Assembly (NCBI RefSeq): GCF_015689335.1
Contig: NZ_CP065053.1
Location: forward strand, 496,001-560,000
Origin: Massilia antarctica
Lineage (GTDB): Bacteria > Pseudomonadota > Gammaproteobacteria > Burkholderiales > Burkholderiaceae_D
Length of the DNA: 64,000 nt
Direction: 5' to 3'
Below, piece by piece: positions 45,218 through 53,809 of this stretch. Positions within the stretch are counted from its first letter, which is position 1. Each line of letters begins with the position of its first letter. A program made the translations under genes and the position numbers. A model generated the notes under the pieces. It ran no database searches, was not told where the DNA came from, and worked only from the letters and a program-made list of their open reading frames with translations.

Positions 45218-47206
45218 ATGACCTTGCCCTTGCGCCGCCGTCGGCTTATGCGTAGAGCAATATTGCAAAAAGACTTGCTTTGGTGGTATTACTGCCTGTG
45301 TGGCGTTATACTTGCGTCATTTTCCAGGTCGCGCGGCGGCGCCCGGAGCCCCCTCCCCTCCGCCGGCACGACAAACCCATTGGCCCACTTGCGCTCCTTT
45401 TCTCCCTCTCACCTGCTGCACCTGTCGATTCCGCTGGCGGCGCTGTTGCTGGCCGTCTGGGCGCAATGGCCGCGCGGCGCATCGGCGCTCGACGCCGCCG
45501 ACGAATGGCTGCGCGACCGCTTCGTGGCGGCCCAGGCGGCCGACACGCCCGAGCCGCGCATCCTGGTGGTCGACATCGACGAGACCAGCCTGGCGGCCCA
45601 TCCCTGGCCCTGGTCGCGCGAGCGCCTGGCCGAGCTGGTGGAAACGGTGATCGGCGACGGCGCGCGCGCGGTCGCACTGGATATCTTGCAAGGCGAGCCG
45701 GGCGACCCGGCCGGCGACATGCGCCTGGCGGTGCTGGCCCAGCAGGGTCCCTTGGTTCTGGCCCAGCTGTTCGACTACGAACAGCGCCCGCAAGCGCTGC
45801 GCTTCGGCCGCCCCGCCGGCGGCCAGGCGGCGCGCGAGGCGGGCGGCGCGGTGCCGGCCTACGGCTATATCGCCAACCATGCCGGGCTGGCCCTGGCCCC
45901 GCATGTCGGCAACATCGGCGTACGTCCCGATCCCGACGGCGTGCTGCGCCGCGTCCCCATGTATACCTGGTTCGAACAGCGCCGCTTTCCGACCCTGTCG
46001 CGCGCCCTGCTCGACTGCTGCGCGGCCACCGCCGCGGCCGTGCCCGACACCGGCGACGGCTACCAGCGCGTGCCCTTCAGCCGTTCGCTCGACGCCTACA
46101 CCGTGGCCAAGGCCGGCCAGATTCTCGACGGCAAGGTCGATCCGGCCATGGTGGCCGGACGCCTGGTGCTGATCGGCTCATCCTCGCTGAGCATCGGCGA
46201 CCGCGTCGCCACCCCGCTCGGGCGCTCCAGCCCCGGCCTGCTGGTGCACGCCTCCATGCTCACCACCCTGCTCGACCGCCAGGCCGGGCTGGCCCCGGCG
46301 CCCTGGCCCGGACGCCTGATGGCGGTCCTGTTCTCCAGCGCCGTCGCGGCCCTGGCCGGCTACACCTTCGCGCGCCTGTCGGCCGCCGTCAATGTGCTGA
46401 TGCTGGCGGCAGCCGCGCTGACCTGGCTGATGCTGGCCTACGGCCTGTCGGCCCACGATCCCGGCTTTTCGGTGAGCGGCCCGCTGCTGTCGCTCGGATT
46501 TCTGCTGGCGGTGGGCGTGCCCTTCCACTGGCAGTTGGCCCAGTCCGGCTCGCGGCGCCTGCTCGACACCATGCGCCGCTACGTGGCCGGGGAAGTGGTC
46601 GACGAATTGCTGCGCAGCGGCCTGAAAGACCCGCTCGCGCCACGCCTGCTGCAGGTCACCACCCTGATCGCCGACATGCAGGGCTATACCTCGCAGGTGG
46701 AGGCGCTGGCGGTCGAGGAAGCGGCGAAACTGACCACCGACTTCCTCGATTGCCTGACCCGCCCGGTCCTGGAAAAGCAGGGCACGCTCGACAAATACAC
46801 GGGCGACGGCCTGGTGGCCTTCTGGGGCGCGCCGATTCCAAATGAACAGCACGCCGACCTGGCGCTGGACGCGGCCGCCAGTATCCTGCGCGAAGTCGCC
46901 ATCCTGAGCGCCATCCGGGTGCGCGCCGGCGGCCAGCCGCTGCGCGTGCGCATCGGCATCGAAAGCGGATTGGCCATGGTGGGCGACTACGGCACCTCGT
47001 TTCGCAGCATTTACACGGCCGTCGGCGACAGCGTCAATACCGCCTCGCGCCTGGAACAGGCCGCGCGCGACTTCCCGCACGATGTGATCATCGGCCAGGG
47101 CACGGTCGGCTACGCCAGGCGCCACCGCTTCCTGAGCCTGGGCCGGCACGCGCTGCGCGGCAAGGAGCATCCGATCGACCTGTACACCCTGGAGGCGCTG
47201 GCATGA
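45218..47206 (+). CDS. CHASE2-domain adenylate cyclase
   Basis: A membrane class III cyclase of up to 662 residues. The extracytoplasmic CHASE2 sensor (PRILVVDIDETSLAAHPWPW, then VGNIGVRPDPDGVLRRVPMY) is followed by three membrane helices (LMAVLFSSAVAALAGYTF onward) and the catalytic domain. The latter keeps both metal Asp residues (IADMQGYT, YTGDGLVAFWG), the adenine-selecting Lys in LDKYTGD, a Thr in YTAVGDSVNTASRLE, and the transition-state Asn and Arg there. It should make cAMP. The start is uncertain: ATG 45218, ATG 45248 or TTG 45380, the last nearest the first membrane helix. It overlaps the next gene by 4 bp. Confidence 0.88.
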   Translation: MTLPLRRRRLMRRAILQKDLLWWYYCLCGVILASFSRSRGGARSPLPSAGTTNPLAHLRSFSPSHLLHLSIPLAALLLAVWAQWPRGASALDAADEWLRDRFVAAQAADTPEPRILVVDIDETSLAAHPWPWSRERLAELVETVIGDGARAVALDILQGEPGDPAGDMRLAVLAQQGPLVLAQLFDYEQRPQALRFGRPAGGQAAREAGGAVPAYGYIANHAGLALAPHVGNIGVRPDPDGVLRRVPMYTWFEQRRFPTLSRALLDCCAATAAAVPDTGDGYQRVPFSRSLDAYTVAKAGQILDGKVDPAMVAGRLVLIGSSSLSIGDRVATPLGRSSPGLLVHASMLTTLLDRQAGLAPAPWPGRLMAVLFSSAVAALAGYTFARLSAAVNVLMLAAAALTWLMLAYGLSAHDPGFSVSGPLLSLGFLLAVGVPFHWQLAQSGSRRLLDTMRRYVAGEVVDELLRSGLKDPLAPRLLQVTTLIADMQGYTSQVEALAVEEAAKLTTDFLDCLTRPVLEKQGTLDKYTGDGLVAFWGAPIPNEQHADLALDAAASILREVAILSAIRVRAGGQPLRVRIGIESGLAMVGDYGTSFRSIYTAVGDSVNTASRLEQAARDFPHDVIIGQGTVGYARRHRFLSLGRHALRGKEHPIDLYTLEALA

Positions 47207-48582
47207 GGCGCCCGACCTTGCCGCCGCTGCTGGCCATGCTGCTGGCGCTGGGCGCGCTCGCGCCTGCCCGCGCACGCCAGGGCGACGCGCCCGCCACGCC
47301 GGCGTCGGCAGCGGTGGTGGCAAGCGGCGCGCAAAGCGTGGGGGCCAGCGCGGCGCTGGCGGCGGAGATGCCTGCGCCCGAGTCCGCGCCGGCCGAGGGC
47401 ATGCGCGCGCTCAGCGACGAGCAGGCGGCCCAGGAAGAAAAACTCTACCTGGAAGCGCTGCGCTCGCTGTCCGAAGGACGGCCGGACGAAGCCACCAGCA
47501 AGCTCAGCAGCTTGCTGGAAAAGAACGCCCTGCACGCCGGCGCCTGGCTCGACCTGGCCATCAGCCATTGCGAACTGGGCAACAAGGTCGAGGCCGAGCG
47601 CCTGTTCGACCAGATCGAACAGCGTTTCCATCCCTCGGCCTCGATCCTGGAACTGATCGCGCACTACCGCGCCTCGGGCTGCAAGGGCCAGCGCAGCTAT
47701 CGGCGCTCGATGTCGTTCAAGCTCGGCGCCGGCTACGACAGCAACGTCAACCAGGGTTCGAGCAGCAGCACCGTCCTGCTCGGCAGCGTCAACAAGCTGG
47801 AAACCTATACCCTGGGCCCGGACTCGCTGCCGCGCGCCGACCATTTCAAGGTCCTCTCGGGCGACTTCAACCAGCCGATCGGCAGCGGCGGCATGCTCTT
47901 GATCGCCCAGCTGCGCGCCTTGCGCTACAACGAGGTGAGCAGCCAGGACAGCGAGTCCGGCCTGCTCGCGCTCGAACGCCCCTGGAGCGAGGGCGGCTGG
48001 ACCGGGCGCGCCACCGCCGCCTACGGCCTGGTCCGTCTCGGCGGCGAGCTCTACCAGCGCCAGGCCCAGGTGCTGCTGCGCGCCGTGCCGCCGCTCGACC
48101 TGGGCGAATCGCTCGGCTGGTCGCTCAGCGCCGGTTACAGCAGCGCCATCTATCCGACCCGGCGCTACTACGATGCGCGCACGCTCGACCTGGGCACCAG
48201 CCTGGCCATGCGCAGCAAGCTGAGCACGGTGGTGCTGTCGGCCGGGGCGCTGGCCGACGCCGGCAAGGCCGCGCGCCCGGGAGGCGACCGCAAGGGCTGG
48301 TACGGCGGAATCAACCTGGTCACCTTGCTGGGCGAAAAAGCCATCGCCGAAGTGGGCGTCTCGCGCCAGTCCTGGCGTGGCGCGCAGATCTACTCGAAGG
48401 ACTTTATCGAGACCCGGCGCGCCCAGGACACCAGCCAGCTGCGCGCCAGCCTGCTATTCCCGGTCGGCACCCACAGCGCCCTGCAGCTGGAGCTGCGGCG
48501 CACCTTCAACCGCGAGAACATTCCCCTGTTCCAGTACGACAGCCGTTGGTTCCAGTTCAGCTGGCGCACCGACAACTGGTAA
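47203..48582 (+). CDS. TPR and outer-membrane beta-barrel protein (surface assembly modifier-like)
   Basis: A 459-residue exported protein. A signal peptide (LLAMLLALGALAPARA) is followed by an Ala-rich spacer and a TPR unit (EEKLYLEALRSLSEGRPDEA to AERLFDQIEQRF, about 75-145). A C-terminal beta-barrel runs from about 165 (MSFKLGAGYDSNVNQG) to a terminal aromatic, FQFSWRTDNW. This layout matches surface lipoprotein assembly modifier (Slam)-like or similar porin proteins, but I cannot fix the family. It overlaps the cyclase stop (ATGA), so the sensor cyclase and an outer-membrane protein are made from one message. Confidence 0.8.
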   Translation: MRRPTLPPLLAMLLALGALAPARARQGDAPATPASAAVVASGAQSVGASAALAAEMPAPESAPAEGMRALSDEQAAQEEKLYLEALRSLSEGRPDEATSKLSSLLEKNALHAGAWLDLAISHCELGNKVEAERLFDQIEQRFHPSASILELIAHYRASGCKGQRSYRRSMSFKLGAGYDSNVNQGSSSSTVLLGSVNKLETYTLGPDSLPRADHFKVLSGDFNQPIGSGGMLLIAQLRALRYNEVSSQDSESGLLALERPWSEGGWTGRATAAYGLVRLGGELYQRQAQVLLRAVPPLDLGESLGWSLSAGYSSAIYPTRRYYDARTLDLGTSLAMRSKLSTVVLSAGALADAGKAARPGGDRKGWYGGINLVTLLGEKAIAEVGVSRQSWRGAQIYSKDFIETRRAQDTSQLRASLLFPVGTHSALQLELRRTFNRENIPLFQYDSRWFQFSWRTDNW

Positions 48583-48602
48583 GATACCGCTCCAGCACGT
48601 CT

Positions 48603-48639
48603 GCTGGCGCCAGCACGGGATACCCCGCGGGATACCCCG
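48603..48639. repeat. Palindrome plus tandem 12-bp repeat in an operon gap
   Basis: GCTGGCGCCAGC at 48603-48614 is a perfect 12-bp palindrome, followed at 48616-48639 by two exact copies of CGGGATACCCCG. It lies between the TPR-barrel and VanZ-like genes, 30 bp before the latter, and could fold in the transcript to lower downstream expression. Confidence 0.7.
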
Positions 48640-48668
48640 GCGCTGGCGGACCGACTGTTGATGTGGAT

Positions 48669-49001
48669 ATGATGACTTGGGAATTGATTGTGTTTTTACT
48701 CGCGACGGTGGCCATCGTAGCGGGCTGTCTGGTACCCAACGAATGGCTGCCGCCCTTGCCGAACGACAAGCTCCTGCACTTCCTGGCGTTCGGCCTGCTT
48801 GCGCTCTTGATGGCACGCATGGTTCCGGGCGGCTGGTTCCTGCAGCTTTGCCTGCTGGGCTTGCTGGGCGCCGCCCTCCTCATCGAAATCCTGCAGAATC
48901 TAGTACCAGGAAGAGCGTTTTGCTGGCGCGACATGGCGGCCAATGCCGCCGGCATCGCGACGGTGGCGCTGTGCGCGCCGCTCGCGCATGCCTATCTATG
49001 A
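48669..49001 (+). CDS. VanZ-like small membrane protein
   Basis: A 110-residue integral membrane protein with about four hydrophobic segments. It has the VanZ core: LVPNEWLPPLPNDKLLHFLAFGLL, with the conserved N-D-K-x-x-H-F, and later LIEILQNLVPGRAFCWRDMAANAAGI, with the E-x-x-Q and D-x-x-A-N pattern. VanZ-like proteins are linked to teicoplanin resistance in enterococci, but the Gram-negative members have no known role. The frame is open far upstream inside the barrel gene; the ATG at 48669 is the first in frame after it. The next gene starts 12 bp downstream. Confidence 0.85.
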   Translation: MMTWELIVFLLATVAIVAGCLVPNEWLPPLPNDKLLHFLAFGLLALLMARMVPGGWFLQLCLLGLLGAALLIEILQNLVPGRAFCWRDMAANAAGIATVALCAPLAHAYL

Positions 49002-49013
49002 CGGAATCAGTGC

Positions 49014-49790
49014 ATGAGTATAAATAATTTCATCGTTACCGCAACCAAGAACGGGGTTCCGCTCGGGCCCGAGGATGCCTCGGTCATGCCGGTGCCCAAG
49101 GATTCGCAGAACAAGGTCAGCGTCCAGATCCACCTGCGCAAGATTCCCCTGCTGGCCCAGCTGAGCGAGGAAGAAATGCGCCAGGTCATGACCGACCTGC
49201 GCATCCGCACCTACGCCAAGCGCGACGTGGTGCTGCAAAAGGGCGCCAGCGGCGACAGCCTGCTGTTTTTACTGTCGGGCCAGCTGCAAGTGATCGACGT
49301 GACCGAAGACGGGCGCGCGATCGGCCTGCGCATGCTCGCGCCGGGCGACTTCTTCGGCGAAATCGCCGTCATCAACGGCTCGACCCGCTCGGCCTCGGTG
49401 GTGGCCTTGAGTCCGGTGATGGTGGCGCTGCTGCCGCGCGCCACCGCGCTGCACCTGTTTTCGCATTCGCCGTCGGTGGCCAAGCACATGCTGCGCTTTT
49501 TGGCCGAGAAAGTGCAGCGCGACTCGCAATTTCGCGCGCTGCTGAGCATCCACAACACCGCCAAGCGCATCTACACCTTCCTCGAACTGATGAAGGAAAA
49601 GAAAGAGGGCGACCTGGAAGTGGTGGAAAACCTGCCGACCCACCAGGATATCGCCAACATGATCAACACCAGCCGCGAAACGGTGACCCGTACCCTGCTC
49701 GCGCTGGTGCAGCAAGGCATTATCGAAAAGGGCACGCACCGCCTGATCATCCTGAACCCGGCGGAACTGCACAAGCTGGCGCAGAACTAG
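49014..49790 (+). CDS. Crp/Fnr-family cAMP-type transcriptional regulator
   Basis: A 258-residue cytosolic regulator, with about 45 more N-terminal residues than E. coli CRP. The cyclic-nucleotide pocket has GDFFGEIAVINGSTRSASVV, keeping the Gly-Glu and Arg-Ser-Ala that hold the cAMP ribose and phosphate. No FNR-type Cys cluster is present. The C-terminal winged helix has THQDIANMINTSRETVTRTL; Arg, Glu and Arg in SRETVTR equal the E. coli residues (R180, E181, R185) that read TGTGA. It is the last gene of the CHASE2 cyclase operon. Its TAG stop coincides with the outer end of an inverted-repeat element. Confidence 0.9.
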   Translation: MSINNFIVTATKNGVPLGPEDASVMPVPKDSQNKVSVQIHLRKIPLLAQLSEEEMRQVMTDLRIRTYAKRDVVLQKGASGDSLLFLLSGQLQVIDVTEDGRAIGLRMLAPGDFFGEIAVINGSTRSASVVALSPVMVALLPRATALHLFSHSPSVAKHMLRFLAEKVQRDSQFRALLSIHNTAKRIYTFLELMKEKKEGDLEVVENLPTHQDIANMINTSRETVTRTLLALVQQGIIEKGTHRLIILNPAELHKLAQN

Positions 49791-50178
49791 GGTGTGTCTG
49801 ACTAATCGGCGCGAACAGATTCCATTTCGATACCGTTAATTCGTCGTTCCCGCCTCTCCAGGAACTGGTTTCTGGATTCGATGGCGTTAGGTTCAGCGTT
49901 TTTCTGACCACAAACTTCAAGACCGTCATTCCCGCGCAGGCGGGAACCCAAGTTCGTCGAGCCGCCAGTGACTGCGGTGCGGACTTGGATGCCCGCCTGC
50001 GCGGGAAAGACGGAGCATACGTTAGCGCCATTTGGCACCGGCCTCTGACTTTGCACAGTTCCAAGAGATTCGAGGAGTTTCCTTGAAACTGGGCGCTGCG
50101 CGGGAAGTCGTTTCTGGCAGTGCCAGGAACGACGGAACAATTGTAGTTTTCCCTTCGATTCAATCAGACACACCCTAG
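49787..50178. mobile_element. MITE-like non-coding element with 15-bp terminal inverted repeats
   Basis: Ends 49787-49801 and 50164-50178 are exact reverse complements (CTAGGGTGTGTCTGA inward), with partial matching further in. The 392 bp encode no transposase. Inside are a shorter inverted pair (TCGTTCCCG near 49843 against GGAACGACG near 50125) and a REP-like palindrome. The left CTAG contains the stop codon of the crp-like gene. Size, ends and lack of coding fit a miniature inverted-repeat transposable element moved by an enzyme encoded elsewhere. Confidence 0.7.
49923..50012. repeat. REP-like palindrome inside the MITE-like element
   Basis: Arms about 49923-49955 and 49979-50012 are imperfect inverted repeats with the core CCCGCGCAGGCGGGAACCCA, the same family as 241-328. 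Nested placement suggests that it was carried by, or inserted into, the larger element. Confidence 0.65.
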
Positions 50179-50413
50179 GCGCCATGGCGGCGACACGTTT
50201 CCCTCGCTTCGACCGAAGGAAATATTGTATGATGCGTACCGTTTCATCCGGCCCATCATCGTAGTGAGGCAGGGGCGAGCCAGGGCACAGCCCATCCTGG
50301 CCGGGACGGCAAGCGCATCCCGGCAGGCGCCGCCGGTGCATGCCTCGAGAGCGCCTGCGCCACGGCAGCCGAGTCGCCCCCGCCCGACCAACCCGCAAGG
50401 AATTGCAGTCCCC

Positions 50414-51631
50414 ATGAACGACCATCTTTCCCGAGCCGTCCTGCATCCGCGCGTGGCGCCGTGGCGCGCCCTGGCGCTGGCCCTGCGGCGCCGCAGCCGT
50501 GGCGCCCGCCATCTGCTGCGCCTGCTGCTGGTGGCGGCGATCTTCGCCGTCAGCCTGATCCCGGCCATGCCCGCACTGAACGGCTGGACCACGGAAGAGA
50601 TTCCGCCGGTTCAGGAATTGCGTCCGCTGGCGGCCTATCCGAGCGCCTGGGAAGGCAGTGTCTTCGACGCCGACAAAAACTACGCGCGCTTCGAAAAAGC
50701 CTTCGCCGATCAACTGGGCTTGCGCAGCCTGATGATCCGCACCAAGAATGAAATCGACTTCCGCCTGTTCCGCACCTCGCGCCGGGTGTATTACGGCAAA
50801 AAAGGCGAGTTGTACGGCCGCAGCATCGCCGATGCCGAATTGCCGCTCACGGAAAAGGTTCTCGCTACCAAAGAGCAGCAGGATGCCTCCTATGAGGGCG
50901 TGCTGGACCTGTCGGCGCGCCTGCGCGCGGCCGGCATCACCATGGTCACGATGACGCCGGTCCAGAAGCAGTATTTCACGCGCGAGCGCTTGCCCTTCTT
51001 CGCGCCGCGGGTACCCGACGACTCGCATTTCATGCACTTTTACCAGCGCCTGAAGGCCACGCCCGAGCTGCATTTTGTCGATATCATCGCCCTGATGCAT
51101 ACAAACGAAGGCAAGTTCGCGCCGTTTTTCAAGCAGGATTTCCACTGGTCCGAACCGATGGCGATGGCGGCGGCGGCCGACGCGGTGCGCGTGATCGCCG
51201 AACTGGAAGGCTCGCCCCTGCGCTGGCACCACCGGCTCGAACTCGAGGTGAAGCCCTTTATCGGCGTCGAAATGCGCTTTGCCGGACGCCTGAACATGCA
51301 CCAGGACGTGCTCGAGCCGCAGTTGAAGAAAACCTGGACCGATGTGCACCAGCGGCGCGAGCTCGATGCCGCCGCCACCGGCCTGGAATTTGATACTGGC
51401 AATGTCGAACGGGCCGACCTGCTGCCGCCGACCTGCTTGTACGGTAACAGTTTCAGCGACGGCATGCTGCGCGCCGGCCTGGTCGAGCACTTCCAGAAAT
51501 TTACCAAGATCAGCCGCAGCCACGAACTGCACGATGTCCCGGCGCTCGTCGCCGGGCGCTGCAAATACCTGATCGTCCAGGTGCTCGACATCCAGGCCGA
51601 TCGCTGGGTCGCCTTCGCCACCCGGCGCTGA
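50414..51631 (+). CDS. AlgX/AlgJ-like SGNH O-acetylation protein
   Basis: A 405-residue protein anchored by one N-terminal hydrophobic segment (LLRLLLVAAIFAVSLIPAMP) with a periplasmic domain. SGNH/DHHW features are KQDFHWSEPMAM (Asp-x-His-Trp, near residue 242) and YGNSFSDGML (nucleophile Ser, near residue 345). In alginate systems AlgJ/AlgX transfer acetyl from the MBOAT protein AlgI to the polymer. The MBOAT gene follows at 90 bp, so the two form such a pair for an unidentified polymer. The frame opens at 50225, but the ATG at 50414 with AAGGAAT upstream gives a normal N-terminus. Confidence 0.85.
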   Translation: MNDHLSRAVLHPRVAPWRALALALRRRSRGARHLLRLLLVAAIFAVSLIPAMPALNGWTTEEIPPVQELRPLAAYPSAWEGSVFDADKNYARFEKAFADQLGLRSLMIRTKNEIDFRLFRTSRRVYYGKKGELYGRSIADAELPLTEKVLATKEQQDASYEGVLDLSARLRAAGITMVTMTPVQKQYFTRERLPFFAPRVPDDSHFMHFYQRLKATPELHFVDIIALMHTNEGKFAPFFKQDFHWSEPMAMAAAADAVRVIAELEGSPLRWHHRLELEVKPFIGVEMRFAGRLNMHQDVLEPQLKKTWTDVHQRRELDAAATGLEFDTGNVERADLLPPTCLYGNSFSDGMLRAGLVEHFQKFTKISRSHELHDVPALVAGRCKYLIVQVLDIQADRWVAFATRR

Positions 51632-51721
51632 ACCGGAGCGCAGCCCCCGTTTCAGCGCGCCACCCGTTAACCGATAATTTTTTTGCCGCGCAGGGCCCAG
51701 GCCCGCGCCGATGGATCACCC

Positions 51722-53155
51722 ATGGTTTTTTCTTCTCCCGGCTTTCTGTTCCTGTTCTTTCCCGTGTTTTTCGCGCTGTACTTCGTCTTGCCGCGGGCGG
51801 CGCGCAACAGTTACATCCTGTTGGCCAGCTTCGCCTTCTACATCCTGGGCGCCGGCGCCCTGACCGCAGTGGCGCTGGTGCTGCTGATGCTCAACTGGCT
51901 GCTGGGCCAGCTGATCGCCCGCCTGCGCCGCGAGCAAGCTCGCGCCGCCGCGCGGCCGGGGGCGGCCCGGCTGGCCCTGGCGGCCGGCATCGTGATGAAC
52001 CTGGCGCCACTGATTTTCTTTAAATATCTGCTGTTCCTGGCCCAGGTCCTGCACGACGTGTCGGGCGCGGCGCCGTTCGCCACGGCGGCGACCTGGAAAA
52101 TCGTCCTGCCGCTCGGCATTTCGTTTTACGTTTTCCATTTCCTGTCCTACCTGCTGGATGTGTACGCGCGCCGCATCGAGGCCGAAACCAGCATCCAGAA
52201 GTTCGCCATCTACATCTTTTTGTTTCCCCACCTGATCGCCGGCCCGGTGGTGCGCTACGCCGAGGTGCGCGAACAGCTCAACCTCAAGTACCGGCGCCTG
52301 GTCGGCAGCGACGTCTTCTGGGGCATGGTGATTTTCTGTATCGGCCTGGCCAAGAAAATGCTGATCGCCGACCCGCTCGGCTCGGTGGTGGACGTGGTGC
52401 ACGGCCCCACGGTGGCGATGAGCACCTATGCCGCCTGGCTCGGCGCGCTATGCTATTCCTTCCAAATTTATTTCGATTTCTCGGGCTACACCGACATGGC
52501 CATCGGCATGGCGCGCATGATGGGATTCCGTTTCCCGCGCAATTTCAACCGCCCGTACGCGGCCGCCAGCATCACCGAATTCTGGCAGCGCTGGCACATG
52601 ACCCTGTCGCGCTTTTTCCGCGACTATGTCTACATTCCCCTGGGCGGCAACCGGCGCGGCAACCTGGCGACCTACCGCAACAGCTTCATCGTGTTCGGCC
52701 TGTGCGCGCTCTGGCACGGGGCCGCCTATACCTTCCTGATCTGGGGCCTGGGGCATGGGGCGCTGCTGGCGTTCGAACGCGCCGGCTGGCTCAATTCGGC
52801 GCGCTGGCGCCTGGGCAGCCTTCCGGTGTTCGTGCTGGCCACCCTGCTGTGGGTGCCGTTCCGGGCCGTCGACCTGGGCCAGACCGGCAAGCTGCTGCGC
52901 GCCATGAGCGGACTCGACCCGGCGGTGCCGCTGTGGCAGGACGCCAACCGGGTGCTGGCCGATCCCAAGGTGATGTTTTTGCTGGCGCTGGCCGGCCTGA
53001 TCTGCCTGCTCGGCGACAAGCCCTTCCAGCGCCTGCGCCGGCGCAGCCTGCGCCAGCCCTTGATGATGGGCGTGTACTCCTGCCTGCTGTACCTGCTGTC
53101 CTGCCTGGCAGTGGTCGAAGGCGGCTTCAATCCGTTTATTTACTTTCAGTTCTGA
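51722..53155 (+). CDS. MBOAT-family O-acyltransferase (AlgI-like)
   Basis: A polytopic membrane protein of 477 residues with about 11 helices. It has the MBOAT motifs FQIYFDFSGYTDMAIGMARM, FWQRWHMTLSRFFRDYVYIP and ALWHGAAYTFLIWG, the last with the catalytic His. AlgI-like proteins move acetyl groups across the inner membrane for polysaccharide O-acetylation. The ATG at 51722 begins the family's usual MVFSSPGFLFLFFP; the upstream in-frame ATG at 51683 adds unrelated residues. It works with the AlgX-like protein encoded just upstream. Confidence 0.92.
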   Translation: MVFSSPGFLFLFFPVFFALYFVLPRAARNSYILLASFAFYILGAGALTAVALVLLMLNWLLGQLIARLRREQARAAARPGAARLALAAGIVMNLAPLIFFKYLLFLAQVLHDVSGAAPFATAATWKIVLPLGISFYVFHFLSYLLDVYARRIEAETSIQKFAIYIFLFPHLIAGPVVRYAEVREQLNLKYRRLVGSDVFWGMVIFCIGLAKKMLIADPLGSVVDVVHGPTVAMSTYAAWLGALCYSFQIYFDFSGYTDMAIGMARMMGFRFPRNFNRPYAAASITEFWQRWHMTLSRFFRDYVYIPLGGNRRGNLATYRNSFIVFGLCALWHGAAYTFLIWGLGHGALLAFERAGWLNSARWRLGSLPVFVLATLLWVPFRAVDLGQTGKLLRAMSGLDPAVPLWQDANRVLADPKVMFLLALAGLICLLGDKPFQRLRRRSLRQPLMMGVYSCLLYLLSCLAVVEGGFNPFIYFQF

Positions 53156-53197
53156 CAGCTGCCAACGATGTCACGGCCCCACCCTAACGGGTCTTCC

Positions 53198-53809
53198 TCA
53201 TCGCTCCAGCAGCCCGCAGCGTTCCAGATACGCCATCACCTGCGCGGTGCAAGTCTCGGCATCGTCGCGCAGCGTATCGAGCCGCACTTCCGGCTGCTGC
53301 GGCGCCTCATAGGGCGAATCGAGTCCCGTAAAATTGGGCAACTGCCCGGCGCGCGCCTTGACGTACAGGCCCTTCGGATCGCGCCGCTCGCACTCGTGCA
53401 GGGGCGCGTCGACAAAGATCTCGATGAATTCGCCGGCCGGCATCAGGCTGCGCACCAGCTCGCGGTCCGAGCGGAACGGTGAAATGAAGGCACTCAACAC
53501 GATCAATCCGGCGTCCGTCATCAGGCGCGCCACTTCGCCGGCGCGGCGGATATTCTCGACCCGGTCGGCCGCGCTAAAGCCCAGGTCGCGGCACAGGCCG
53601 TGGCGCAGATTGTCGCCATCGAGCAGATAGGTATGCGCGCCGCGCGCTGCCAGGCTGTGCTCGACCATGCCGGCCACCGTGCTCTTGCCCGCGCCGGACA
53701 AGCCCGTCAACCACAATAAACAGGGATGTTGCTGCTTGCTGGCGGCCCGGCGCGCGCGGTCGACCGGGTGCTGCTGCCACGTCAGATCGGGATGGACAGG
53801 CGCGCTCAT
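53198..53809 (-). CDS. cysC: Adenylylsulfate (APS) kinase
   Basis: CysC phosphorylates adenosine 5'-phosphosulfate to PAPS, the donor for sulfation and for sulfate reduction. The 203-residue product has the P-loop [11 protein letters not shown], then [28 protein letters not shown], the phosphoserine-like site [14 protein letters not shown] and the lid segment [19 protein letters not shown]. It is not fused to CysN and lies among polysaccharide genes, so PAPS for sulfated polymer is conceivable, but no sulfotransferase is visible in the window. The start overlaps the stop of a small upstream gene (ATGA). Confidence 0.92.
   Translation of the reverse strand: MSAPVHPDLTWQQHPVDRARRAASKQQHPCLLWLTGLSGAGKSTVAGMVEHSLAARGAHTYLLDGDNLRHGLCRDLGFSAADRVENIRRAGEVARLMTDAGLIVLSAFISPFRSDRELVRSLMPAGEFIEIFVDAPLHECERRDPKGLYVKARAGQLPNFTGLDSPYEAPQQPEVRLDTLRDDAETCTAQVMAYLERCGLLER

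Noticed and set aside
50225..50413. N-terminal extension of the AlgX-like protein from an ATG at 50225
   Set aside because: The extra 63 residues are Arg/Pro-rich and unlike a leader. The ATG at 50414 has a ribosome site and places the membrane anchor normally.
49802..51532. A 576-codon minus-strand frame over the MITE-like element and AlgX-like gene
   Set aside because: It runs through non-coding inverted repeats and antisense to a gene with clear SGNH motifs.
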